From Begonia masoniana (taxonomy: Eukaryota; Streptophyta; Magnoliopsida; Cucurbitales; Begoniaceae): a stretch of 64,000 bases of DNA. Made by a program: the position numbers and the translations under genes. The notes under the pieces are model-generated. The model had not been told where the DNA came from. It saw only the letters and a list, made by a program, of their open reading frames with translations, and did not search any database. Below are positions 12,901 through 55,647 of this stretch, piece after piece. Position 1 is the first letter of the stretch. The number at the start of each line of letters is the position of its first letter. The stretch spans positions 3,755,459-3,819,458 of the forward strand of contig CM039504.1 of the NCBI GenBank assembly GCA_022432975.1, read 5' to 3'.

Positions 12901-15900
12901 TCAATCCGACATTGATTTTTTTGTGCTTCAGCTCTAGTTAGCATCCTTTGCATCCCTTAGGAACGTTGCTCTGATACCAAATTGATAGGAACTATCCAAT
13001 TTGATTCAAATCAACGAAAGAATGTACAGAATTGGGGTTTTTCGAGAGTCCTCACCTCTCCCGCCAAACTTTCTACAACTCAAAACTACTCTTTCCCTAC
13101 TCTTCATTTTTCCTTTTATTCTTTTCCCCCTCCCATAACAGCCTAAAAGCGATTACCTATTTATCAACCAATGGCTACCCCTTCTTTATCACTCTAGAGT
13201 AAGTAAACCTATTTAATAGGTTTATCACTGCTCTCGTAAAAAACTTAGGACTTTCTGATATCAATTGATAAGAATCTAATTGAATTTTATCCAATTAATA
13301 GTCAAAATCAAAAAGAATTTTTTTTTATTAATTTTGGAATGAAAGTTTACAATCGACCGCCAGATATTCGACAATCTGGAGTCCCTCCCTCTGCTCATGT
13401 TGTACCTACCAACTTCTAAAAACTTCCTCTACTATAGTCGTACAATTTTTCCTTCACTCAACTGTCAAAGACAATTTACATAACCGCATCTCTCTCCTTT
13501 TTTTTTCTTTCCTTCTCTTATACGTTTACGTATAGGAAGTCTATCACGGAGTCATAAAGTATAAGGTGACATCAAATATTCAGATCTGTGTATTCTTAGT
13601 AACTTCTCTCGATTCTCTTACATATTACAAGATGTCGTGCACAAAATAGCTGCTAGAGACAATCAATTCTTCTCCTTATTCTGGTATTATATCGATCCAT
13701 CCCAAAAAAATTTTATAGTACAGATACAAGTTTTCAAATAACCATCCAAGTCAAGAAAATAATTGTGGCTAATAAGGGTAGAGGAGACAACCATTATACT
13801 ACATACGATCTCATAACCGCTTGATCAGACAATTATTGTTATAATCACAAATATTTTACCATACATTTGATAGTATCAGACTCAATATGATTTACAACAT
13901 ATAAATGCAATCAGAGCCACATGGTGATCGCCATTCTCTATATCAAAGTAATTAATATATTATCGTCCTGCCAATATCATGTAGAATTCACAATATATAA
14001 CTCCCCTCAGAAGTTTTTAAAAGAGTACTAAAATATAATAAACACCAACTATATCACCACCCACTGAAAAAATAAAAAATAAAAAGACTCGAATGTGTTT
14101 CAAAACAGCTATTAGCTCAGATTTTAATGTTACTATCTAGCTCCATTCATCTACCTGTCTAATCGCTATTAATTGTAAAGCATTCATTATGCCGGACACA
14201 TGAAATGTAGGTGTAAGAATCCAAAATAATATAATGCAAAGTTTCAAATCATTGGTAAAGCTAACAGCATGTGAAATTGATGTCTTATAAATATACATTA
14301 TGCATAGAAACAAAAGAATAATTCTAGGAAGATGATCGACTCAAACCTTCAAGCATAGAGCTAATATGAAATTATTCAACTGTTTTACTACATTCTATAG
14401 ACACACACTCACTAAATTATAATTATTCGCAAAGGAAACATGATAGTAGAAAAACTTCACCTCTTTCCAATATGGAATTCTACCTTCAGGAATCCAAATA
14501 AGAGGATCAAACTTGAAGCTATTTTAAAAGTATAATGCAAATTTTCAAATCATTTGGTAAAGATCATATTATATGAAATTAACATCTTATAACTATATAA
14601 TATTATATATAAAAACAGAAGAATACTACCGGAAAAATAATTTATTCAAGCTTTTGGGCATACTGCTAATATTAAATTATTAATTCACACTGTTTTACTA
14701 CAATATAAATTATAATTATTCACAGCGGAAAAATGATAGTAGAAAAACTTCACCTCTTTCCAATCTGGAATTCCACCTTCAGGAACCCAAATAGGATGAT
14801 CAAACTTGCAGCTATTTCCAAATCCACATGTTCTTGTGAGCATATAATGGGCACAGTCCTTCTCCCCTGGCCTCTGTGGATATAAAGGAATATTGCTTGC
14901 GCTTTCAAATCTAGTGCGCTTGGCTAAAGAATTTGTAGAATACCAAGCTTGACTTGGCCCAATCGTGTTACGGGTACCCAAAATAGTCTCGTACGGCACT
15001 ATAATATGTAGTAGACAAGTATATACAAGAACACCAAAGGGAAAAAATATATATGTTACTATAATACATTTATAGTTACTGATAGAAAAATATACATGTG
15101 TTACCATGATAATGTAGCTGGAAGTTATTTAGAACATTTGACTTCATATAATACATGGCATCATAAGAATAGTTACAAAACTGATTCAAAATGATATTTA
15201 ACAAAAATGTTCACTTTTAAAATCAAAACTTTAGTTAGTTAGATATTATCTAGTATAAGATAGCTTAATAAGCATTTACAAATACTTTTTGAGAGCTTAG
15301 TTACAAAAAGTATATAATGATATACAATATATGTACATTTATGCAAACGAAATAACTATTTATAACAAACATGTACGAACAAAAACCTTTAGTATGTACA
15401 TAAATATGTGCATTTAGAATCACATACAGTAACTTCCTATAAAAAACACTCTTTAGAGGAGGATAATTTCTTTATACAGTAACTTCCTATAAAAAACACT
15501 CTTTAGAGGAGGATAATTTCTTTACGTAAAAGTAATGAGAGCTTCATCTATTCCAGAACCAAATGAAAATTCTAGAACTCTGTGTGTAAACATATCATAT
15601 TAGAATATAGCTTTAAGATATAAAATAATGTATTATCCTATAGTTTCACTTCCCCTCCGAGAAGATATGTAATTTGAGATGAGAATCATGAGAAAACAAG
15701 AATCTCGCAATTACCAAAAGGAGAATAAACATGCACGAAAACAACACAAAAGCAACAGTAGAATAGAGCTGAAAAAGAGGAAAATTGAAGATTGAAATTT
15801 GTAATGTGTGATAAAATCATGTTCCAATACCACAAACGAGGTCATAAACGAAGTTCATAATAACAAGCTCTAAATGAGCTAGCATTTCACAATCCAAATA

Positions 15901-16315
15901 CTAGAAAGAGACGATGGAGGATGTATGTAGATTATATTACCATCAGAAGAACGTTTCATTCCGGAAACAGAGTCGAGTGAAGGCTCTACGTCAGCACCAT
16001 GCCATGGAGATTGGGGGACATAATGCGGAGTTCGGGAGGTATTCTGGGAGGAAGCAAACCTGAGGACATCGCTCTGGTTCAAATACATAGAAGCACTTGG
16101 GTCAGTGGCAGTGGAGTACTTGCTAGCGAGATTTGAAGCGAGTGAGTCAGCGATGAGGTAGCGAGTAGGAAACAATATCCGATAGGGAACGCGAGGACGA
16201 GAATATACTGGACAAAGAGGACGGAGCAGGAGCAGGAGCAGGAGCAGGATCAGGAGCAGCATGAGTTGCCGTCCCGAACTGAAGAGAGATTGTAGGCGTA
16301 TAGTTGATTGGCCAT
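3842..16315 (-). CDS. HUA1: HUA1-like CCCH zinc-finger RNA-binding protein
   Basis: Nuclear RNA-binding protein of the plant HUA1/C3H37 type. In Arabidopsis it acts with HUA2 and HEN4 in AGAMOUS pre-mRNA processing. Twelve exons: 16315-15941, 14998-14754, 7829-7770, 7680-7603, 7486-7424, 7286-7062, 5711-5674, 5595-5549, 5483-5361, 5078-5019, 4895-4758, 3994-3842; they total 1,605 nt (about 534 aa), the usual length. Six C-X8-C-X5-C-X3-H fingers lie in exon 2, exons 3/4, 5/6, 7/8, 10/11 and 12, with linkers such as [20 protein letters not shown] and [10 protein letters not shown]. The start is MANQLYAYN at 16315. Oddities: exon 1 changes frame twice and exon 9 once, each by +1, so the total restores phase. 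Finger exons are clean. It could be a functional gene with sequence errors or a recent pseudogene. Intron 2 is 6.9 kb and packed with transposons. Confidence 0.9.
5841..6372. repeat. 28-bp minisatellite in a HUA1 intron
   Basis: One unit at 5841, a 6-bp interruption, then 17 perfect 28-bp units from 5875 to 6350 and a partial unit. Each unit begins GAGATTTTAG and ends CATAGAGTT. The units look identical and there are no spacers. It lies in the intron between HUA1 exons 6 and 7. Short GTTAGCATCTTGA motifs sit on both sides of the array. Confidence 0.96.
8300..9120 (-). mobile_element. LINE (non-LTR) remnant in HUA1 intron 2
   Basis: Minus-strand translation of 8491-8931 contains a run resembling the zinc-binding domain at the C-terminus of plant LINE reverse transcriptases: [16 protein letters not shown] followed by a leucine-rich stretch and SKC. 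The open frame is interrupted and nothing upstream can be joined to it. Hydrophobic, tryptophan-containing frames continue down to 8315. It is a decayed fragment; boundaries are approximate. Confidence 0.55.
9600..11408 (-). mobile_element. Broken Ty3/Gypsy retrotransposon (gag, RT/RNase H, integrase pieces)
   Basis: Order on the minus strand agrees with Gypsy. 11408-11090 holds a gag-like piece related to the one in the neighbouring compact element. 10990-10449 holds reverse-transcriptase end and RNase H start motifs, with [13 protein letters not shown] and a QKLK segment seen at 10646-10449. 9863-9618 holds an integrase zinc-binding motif with the line [13 protein letters not shown] and CLVCHKNK. 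Frames are broken by stops and shifts throughout. No complete LTR pair is visible for this outer element. Confidence 0.8.
11409..13227 (-). mobile_element. Compact gag-only Gypsy-related LTR element
   Basis: Two direct repeats of about 245 bp, 11409-11653 and 12983-13227, begin and end TG..CA. Immediately inside the 5' LTR (minus strand) is TGGTATCAGAGC at 12979-12968, a primer-binding site for initiator tRNA-Met. A purine-rich AGAGGGAGAGTAA precedes the 3' LTR. The 1.3-kb interior encodes only gag-like pieces (for example 12620-12392) with frame breaks, and no protease, RT or integrase. It looks like a non-autonomous gag-only element nested in the broken Gypsy copy. Flanks CTGCT (right) and a nearby CTGCT (left, offset 4 bp) may be remains of a target duplication. 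Confidence 0.75.
13228..14234. other. AT-rich intron sequence with possible outer LTR end
   Basis: At 13255-13275 a second LTR-end/primer-site-like junction (CTGATATCAATTGATAAG) suggests the left edge of another LTR for the outer Gypsy copy, but I cannot find its partner. The remainder of this part of HUA1 intron 2 shows no coding signal. Confidence 0.35.
14235..14530 (-). pseudogene. Decayed tandem copy of HUA1 exon 2 3' end
   Basis: This block resembles 14531-14830, including the 3' part of HUA1 exon 2 with its donor. Its exon-like part (about 14526-14454) reads roughly [17 protein letters not shown], against [17 protein letters not shown] in the working exon, and it keeps a GTGAAG donor. 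The zinc-binding Cys is replaced and the His is lost, so it could not form the finger. An intronic relic of an old local duplication. Confidence 0.75.
15425..15524. repeat. 50-bp perfect tandem duplication in HUA1 intron 1
   Basis: Two back-to-back identical 50-bp copies starting TACAGTAACTTCC, at 15425-15474 and 15475-15524. No other function is apparent. Confidence 0.95.
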
Positions 16316-16565
16316 CTTCGGCCGAAAAATCTCCGAAACAAACCCTAACAGAGACGGCAACAGAATACACAGAGAAAGAAGAGAGAGAAAGGCAAATGAC
16401 GACGACACTGGTGCACACCGGAATTTGTTAACTTAACAGTAGACTATAAAACTCATCAAATTCAATCATTCTTCAGTTCTAACCAGGACGAAAAGGGTTT
16501 CTTCTTTAACTAAACCTCCTTCCTATTTTTCTCTTCCTTCTATCAATTCACTTCAACTTCATTTG

Positions 16566-17285
16566 TTTTAATTATTTATAATTATCACAATAATTAATAA
16601 GTATTATGTCAGGAAATAATTATTTTTTAATATTTTAGAAATATTTTTTTTATGTTTTTTAAAAATGTAATGTGCAATTTGACCCCTACAATTAGGTGAA
16701 ATGGACAATTTACACTGTAATCTTGGATAATATGCAAGAACAACCTTAATGTATTGATAATGGGTAATATGGTTCCTACCGTCATAATTTTCGTCAAAAA
16801 ATAACGTTTTTTCACTTGTTAATTTTTTTTCCCAAAATGCCCCTCATTGGACCGGACCGGTTCAGCTAATTGCACTCTAGTTTTTTTTTTTAATTCTATT
16901 CCTCTGTATTCTCTTTTTCGAGAAATAGGATTTAAAAAAAAAAAAAAAAACCAGAGTGCAATTAGCCAAACCGGTCTAGTCCGGTTCGGTCCAGTGAAGG
17001 GCATTTTGGAAAAAAAAAATGAACAAGTGAAAAAACGTTACTTTTTTACAGAAATTATGACGGTAGGAACCATATTGCCCATTATCAATACATTAAGGTT
17101 GTTATTGCCTATTATCTAAGTTTACTGTGTAAATTGCTCATTTCACCTAGTTGTAGGGACCAAATTGTATTTTACCCTTATTTTAATTATTTATAATTAT
17201 CACAATAATTAATAAATATTATGTCAGAAAATAAATATTTTTGAATATTTTGGAAATGATTTTTTTATGTTTTTTAAAAACAAAA
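16566..17285. mobile_element. Foldback/MITE-like element flanked by 100-bp direct repeats
   Basis: About 16665-16900 is the approximate reverse complement of 16930-17180, giving a long hairpin with a T-rich/A-rich centre. The outer ends read CAATTTGACCCCTAC on the left and, reversed, CAATTTGGTCCCTAC on the right. Matching internal stretches include GTGCAATTAG and CATTAAGGTTGTT. The element is bracketed by about 100-bp direct repeats (16566-16664 and 17182-17285) starting TTTTAATTATTTATAATTATC, far too long for a target-site duplication. It lies between HUA1 and the kinase gene. Small plus and minus open frames inside it are shadows of the hairpin. Confidence 0.8.
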
Positions 17286-17591
17286 AATATTGTTGTGAGC
17301 TACTTAAATTATTAATTTAATTGACTAGGATCTCCATTTTTCCTCGTCAAATATCAAAATACAAGTCTTGTAGAAGATTTTGTGGTGCTTCATGGCTGAT
17401 TACGGACCTCTCTGTCCCTCACAAAAAAGATTACAATTTGGGAAAGACGAAAGCCCAGAGCAAAATGATACAGGGAGAAGTGTAGGGTATTCTTGAAGTT
17501 TCATAAGTAAAAAGGGCTAGTTTAGACATTTCATTCCCAAAAAAAGGAATTTGAGAAAAGGGTGTTTTTGTAAAGAACTGCTACTAAAAAG

Positions 17592-19193
17592 CTAGAAGTA
17601 CTCAAAGTCTACGTAACCTTCGTCGGTATTTGCGTTGTTCGTACTTCTCTGATCATCCTCCGTCTTCTTGCCCGCCGGAGCCGCTTCTTTGCTGGCAAAC
17701 TGCGAAAAGTCGACAGGATCCGGTATGTGCGGAGGCGTTGCGCTCCTAACCAAGGCCCAGTTCACTCCCTCGAAAAATGGATGCTGTTTTATCTCCGTCG
17801 CCCCCCTCTTGTACGCGATTCGCCGGTGCGGCTCTTTCACTAGCAATCCTCGGATCAGATCTTTCGCTGCGTAGCTCACATGTGGAGTTTCTGGAAACCT
17901 CAATGGCTGTCCTACGACGTTGAACAGCGTCGCTCGATTTTCCGATCCTTTGAACGGAGTTGTCCCGTGCAAAAGCTCATACAAGAAGATTCCGTACGTC
18001 CACCAGTCAACGGCGCTTCCGTGGCCCTCACCACGTACTATCTCAGGCGCTAAGTATTCATGCGTTCCTACGAAGGACATCGACCGGACGTTTGTTGGCT
18101 CCGCCATTAATTCCGGGAGGGACCCGCCGACGAAGAGTCCGAAATCGGATTTAGATTTCCTATTTTTCTTGGACGGTAATATCCGAGGGAGGAAATTGGA
18201 TGGCTGCATACAACCTTGCACTGCGAAATCATCGTCTAGTATGCTGCCAGCATCGCAGCCGCCGCCGCCGCTCGGGTGAACAGAAGAGGACTTGACGAGG
18301 GTAGGACTGACGGAGCAGCGAAGAGAGAGATCGAAATCGGATAGCATTATATGGCCCTCTTCTCTGACAAGAACATTTTCCGGCTTCAAATCTCTATAAA
18401 CAATACCTAGCACGTGAAGATACTCCAGAGCTAACAGCACCTCCGATGCATAAAACCTGCACCAAAATCAACAATCTAACGAGTATTGTTCATTGCAAAA
18501 TCCTTGGGTACTGGGTAGGTTCGATCCAATTTGGTTTTATTTGAAAATGGAACAGACCTGGCAGCTTCCTCTGTAAAGCGTTTGTTGGGCTGCTTCTGTC
18601 TCAGAGAGTGAAGGTTTCCTCCGCTACAGAACTCCATACCAAGCAATAGAACTTGTCAGTGTCAAAGTAAGAATATAATGTGGGCAGAAATGGATGATCT
18701 AGGAGGCCAAGTATTTCCCTTTCTGTTTGTGCTCTCAGTAGTTTGTTTCTACTAGCAAGAGAAGCTTTGTCCATCACTTTCATGGCAAAGAACCCTGACT
18801 GCCTCTGAGTTCAACAAGATACACACTCCCAATATCTCCATAACCAATGCGCTTCACCAGCCGGAAATTGCTGATGTTAAGCTGAGAGCCTTTCGAAATC
18901 ATGTAAATGGCGTCCCATCTTATGTCGCCCCCAGTGTGAGGCCTGAGGTGAGCATTGGAGCTCTCTAAACTGTCGGCCCGGGAGTTGTTTCCGCTCCCTT
19001 GTCCATGGTTGATGACAGTGCCAGTGGAACAACTCTTAACCTCGGTTGTCTTTGTGCTCGAATGATCATAATTCGGAATCGCAGATGAGAAATGTTTTTC
19101 GAGTCGTTCCATCGTTCTTAGATCGTGGGGTGGTTTCTCTCCACAATTGGCACCATTTTTGTAAGCAAGATTTGATGAACTCGGGTGGTTCAT
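17592..19193 (-). CDS. AGC-VIII protein kinase, D6PK-like, with two frame breaks
   Basis: Plant AGC-VIII Ser/Thr kinase. Relatives (D6PK, AGC1 clade) act at the plasma membrane in polar auxin transport. Start ATG at 19193 follows an in-frame TAG directly. Coding pieces are 19193-18558 and 18456-17592, with a 101-bp intron that splits AR/FY. Motifs: glycine loop [13 protein letters not shown] lysine in AMKVMDK, catalytic [11 protein letters not shown] in place of DFG (LSDFDLSLR), an insertion of roughly 80-90 residues with KKNRKSKSD, then [12 protein letters not shown]. The C-terminus ends FEYF, an FxxF PDK1-docking motif. Two 1-base deletions interrupt it, near 18790 (before FFAMK) and near 18637 (before MEFC). 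Either alone truncates the kinase before its catalytic loop. The rest is intact, so recent pseudogenisation or sequence error are both possible. Confidence 0.9.
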
Positions 19194-20071
19194 CTACAAA
19201 TGACATCAAATTTGTAAGCTTGAACACTGATTTTTTTTTTTTAGAATAATCTTTTTCATGACCAACCTTTGTAGTGTTTTTTTTAATCATAAAAAGTATC
19301 TAAGATTGCATAAGAATATGAGATGCCAAACGATTACCTCGGATGTTTCCCGTTTCTAATGTGTTGATGGATTTGTTACATAATCAGCAATGCTGGCCGT
19401 CTCTCTTGATTGGAACTTTACCCAGAATTGCTACAGAATCTTGCTGTAGATTGGATCATTACATGTAGACGAACCCTAAACACAGAAGAAATTATAAAAT
19501 TTGAGCTCAACCCTCCATAGAAACGAAGTCACAAAAGCTTTCTAGCAGATAAAACACATCATTTCTCATAGTTCAAGCACCTGATCATTCAATCAATCTC
19601 GTGAAAGCATCATATGAATGATGTAAAATTAAATGTATGATTGAACGAATTTACATTGTGTGATTGTCAAAAAAAAAAAGAAAACAATGATGGATTCAGT
19701 GAGTGGGGGGCACGTTTATACGTGGGAGGCAGAAGAAATGACCATAAACGTCAATATTTAAAACAAAATAATGGTTGGACAGAACAAACAAGAGTCTCTG
19801 AAAACCAATAAAAGGACAAAGATTCAATGCAGAGAGATGGAAAAGGCAATGCATAAATTAAGGATTTGTGAGTTTTGGTCTTGTGAATGTCCGTCCCACA
19901 CAGAGCTACCCCAAAACCAGAAGTGGAAGAAATGGTGAAGAGAGAGATTGGAAGAGGTCTTTGGACCACACAACCCACTGAGCAAAATGTGGAGAGAGGA
20001 GGTGTGGAGAGGAGAGAGAGGTTTTATAAAAGCTACAATTAGAAAAAGAGAGAGAAAGAGAGATAGAGACT

Positions 20072-20107
<36 letters not shown>

Positions 20108-20599
20108 GGTCCTGTGGAAAAGGAGGGAAATGGTCATTGCCATACGTAGCTTAACTAAGTTCTGTTTGACATTTGCTTTCCTAACTATTTCATTGGCTTG
20201 GTCTAACGTCTTTCAATATCATATCGAAAGAAAAAAACAAGTCTTTGAGATATAGCTACTACAATATTTTTGTTAATTATTGATTTTTCCGTTTTTACCA
20301 AAATTTCTGTTCAAACCTTGATCGTTTGGAATTGAAGACAAAACTACAATTTCATGATTTGTTGTGTTTTGATAAAGCAATACATAACATCAAGTTCTAA
20401 TTTGGAAGAACAAGTGAATGTTTCAAAAAAGCATGCTTTTCACATTTGTTGATAAAACCAGAAGTCTTTCAAATTTACAATATAAGATCGTCGAAGACCA
20501 TCCGATCATATCATAGCTACTGTTTGAGAGAAGAAGAAGAGCAGTGAAATCTCTTCAGCAACTAAAACTCATCCTAAAAACAGACAAGTATTATGCATG
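19194..20599. other. Kinase upstream region with (GA)n tract
   Basis: No coding signal. The stretch just above the kinase ATG ends in TTTGTAG, a plausible 3' splice site, so a 5' UTR intron is likely. A (GA) tract of about 27 bp lies at 20075-20101, with other GA-rich sequence from 19990; on the minus strand this is a CT-rich leader typical of plant 5' UTRs. The rest is AT-rich spacer up to the MED22 stop codon. Confidence 0.55.
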
Positions 20600-21770
20600 C
20601 TAAACTAGGAAATTCTCCCTTCTCTGTGCAGAAGAATAGTAATGAGATTCAAGCTCCTTGATCCCCTTGGCAGCCTCTTCGCCAATTGTAGCCAACATGC
20701 GGTCACTCTTCTCTGCTTGTTGATCAAACTCGGCTGTCCTTTGCTCTACATGGTCGTTCAGCGAAGCAAATCCGGAGAAAATTGCTGTCTGCTTAAGTTC
20801 CGACACCAACTTGAGGAGTGAGTCAGCTGCCTGAACCTGTATTGTCCACAATCCAAGAGTACAATAGCTCATTAAGTTACTCAAAAGTTTTAAGTTTTTT
20901 GTAAATTGAAAATCTTTCAATAACTCACTCCATTCAAATAAATAATTTTATTTTATGTTTTGCTGAAGATCTATACATCCCTAAACTTAGGCAAGTCCAT
21001 GCACAATGGTTGCTACAATTAATAAGAAATTGAGACCACCCTTTCTTATGCCCCTCATCGCCAGCGGGTGAGGCAACCTACTTATAGAAAGCAGGATGGA
21101 TCATTGTTGAGTTCAGTTTGAAAGAAAGGTTCTTTCTGTCAATCCTAAATTGTCCCACAATCCTTAAATTAAAGTTGGCACATGGTTTATAACAAACTGG
21201 GCATCTTCCGCTGGCTAGTTAGCATTCAAGGGTGAGGTTTATCATCAAGAACATAACTTTTCAAGAAAATAATGCCAGTAAATGTCCAAAGAAAATTGAA
21301 GTGAACTTTCAACGATCTTACCATTCTAGCTGCACGCATTTCCATCATGAAAGCTTCCTGAGAATTTCTGACCGGTGGATCATTCACCTTTAGAACAAGA
21401 AAACCCATGGCTGTGTTGATTTCAATATACTCACTCAGGCGTATAAAGCTTAATTCAAAACGCTGGTAAAGCGACCATGCAGTCGTAGATATGAGTTCAA
21501 ATTCAATTCTGAACAATTCCACGGCAAATGAGACATTTCCCATGAACAAGCACTAAGAAATTGAGGAGAAATTCTGAGAATTGATATAGGTAAACAAAAA
21601 AATACCCTGGAGACGTTGACGAGGTGGGTAAAATTGTCGACGATATTGGCTATATCGGTTTCCACTCGATGCAACAACGCCTTTTGCTTCTGCGAAGCTG
21701 CCGTCGCAGCCGCAGCCGTCGGTCCACTTCCACTTCCACCTCCGCCGCCTCCTACCCCTTTATTCATCAT
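20600..21770 (-). CDS. MED22: Mediator of RNA polymerase II subunit 22
   Basis: Small head-module subunit of Mediator, nuclear, bridging activators and RNA polymerase II. Three exons: 21770-21606, 21387-21322 and 20836-20600, total 468 nt (155 aa), close to the 150 aa of the Arabidopsis protein. The N-terminus is [17 protein letters not shown] followed by an Ala-rich segment; [11 protein letters not shown] opens the conserved helical part. Exon 2 supplies [21 protein letters not shown]. Exon 3 has [31 protein letters not shown] and the terminal [11 protein letters not shown]. Donors ATG/GTAAGA and AGG/GTATTT are good. The second Met (21767) may be the real start, as in relatives beginning MNKG. 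No frame break. Confidence 0.95.
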
Positions 21771-21849
21771 TTCCTAAGGTTGATAACGAAATCGAGCAAG
21801 TGAAAATCGAAGCGTTACGCACTCGGTGCAATCTAATAAATAATCCGCC

Positions 21850-22025
21850 GTAAGAAGTTAAATGAGTTAGAATTTCACAATCTAAAACTGGCGCAAGTAA
21901 AATTGATTGGACATCTTCTGCCGAAAAATCTCTGAAACAAACCCTAATGGAGACAGCAATAGCCAATAGAATACACAACAAATAAGAGAGAGGAGAAAAA
22001 TGACGACACTGGCGCGCTATCGAAT
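21850..22025 (-). repeat. Diverged copy of the HUA1 5' region upstream of MED22
   Basis: 21850-21890 resembles 15863-15905 (HUA1 intron 1, AAATGAG..TTTCACAATC). 21893-22025 resembles 16300-16420 (HUA1 start region and leader), with shared ATCTTC.GCCGAAAAATCTC, GAAACAAACCCTAA and GACGACACTGG. HUA1 exon 1 coding sequence, about 360 bp, is absent between the two matches. This block lies just upstream of the MED22 start and may contain its promoter or leader. Confidence 0.8.
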
Positions 22026-22436
22026 TATATGTCATCTGATTGAATTAATTATGAGAATAAAAAAAAAGGCTTAATATTTTTCTGTCATTTTAATTATCTA
22101 AATTAATAAAATTATTTTTATTAATAAAATTTAAATTTGAGAAAATACATTAATTTATGCTAAGCCCTTAGAAACGAAGTTCCTAGAGATTAAATGATAA
22201 AAAAGCATCATTGAGATGGATCCAATTTTCTTAGCAATGGAGTGGTGGACTGAAACGTGACTGAAAAACTCTGCCAACACCCAAATTGGAAGTCAAGGAA
22301 TCCTTCAATTGCATGGAAGCCCTAATTTTGAGTTGCATAAAGCAAAAGTCCTAATCAAAATTTTTCCACATCTAAATGTCAATGTAACTCCAATCGTTGC
22401 CACCCCCATTGCCTCTGATCATCACAGTTCTCTAAT
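22026..22436. other. MED22-NUA spacer
   Basis: AT-rich spacer holding MED22 upstream sequence and the NUA 3' UTR. No coding signal and no clear polyadenylation element beyond generic A/T-rich stretches. Confidence 0.5.
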
Positions 22437-55320
<32,884 letters not shown>

Positions 55321-55647
55321 GCTGCAGCGGTCTTTCCTCCCCCGAAACAGAGCTTCAGGGAACGATGGGGCATGAAAAGAAAGAGCGTTCTCAGTTCGCA
55401 CTGATTCGGATGAATGGAAGGGCGCGCTGAGGGTTTGAGAAGAATAATCGACCCGGACCGCTTCTCTGGAAATAAGAACAGTAACGTTAACCAGCGAAAC
55501 CGTGACTCTTCGGAAACATAAATAGAAACTTTATTTTAGTTAAATCACATCTCTTGATTTTATTATTTATATTTCAGGAAAATGCTAAGATATTTAAATG
55601 TAATTTACTAATTGAGATAAATAATATCTGATTCAAAATTTATAATA
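55321..55647. promoter_or_regulatory. NUA 5' UTR and promoter region
   Basis: GC-richer sequence from 55321 to about 55500 continues the NUA first-exon open frame upstream to an ATG at 55401, but relatives start at MTHLF-equivalent residues, so this is taken as leader. Beyond 55500 the sequence turns AT-rich and ends at the target duplication of the neighbouring hairpin element. No definite TATA box chosen. Confidence 0.45.

Noticed and set aside
17920..18279. Plus-strand open frame of 119 residues
   Set aside because: Antisense shadow of the kinase exon; codon use and conservation support the minus strand.
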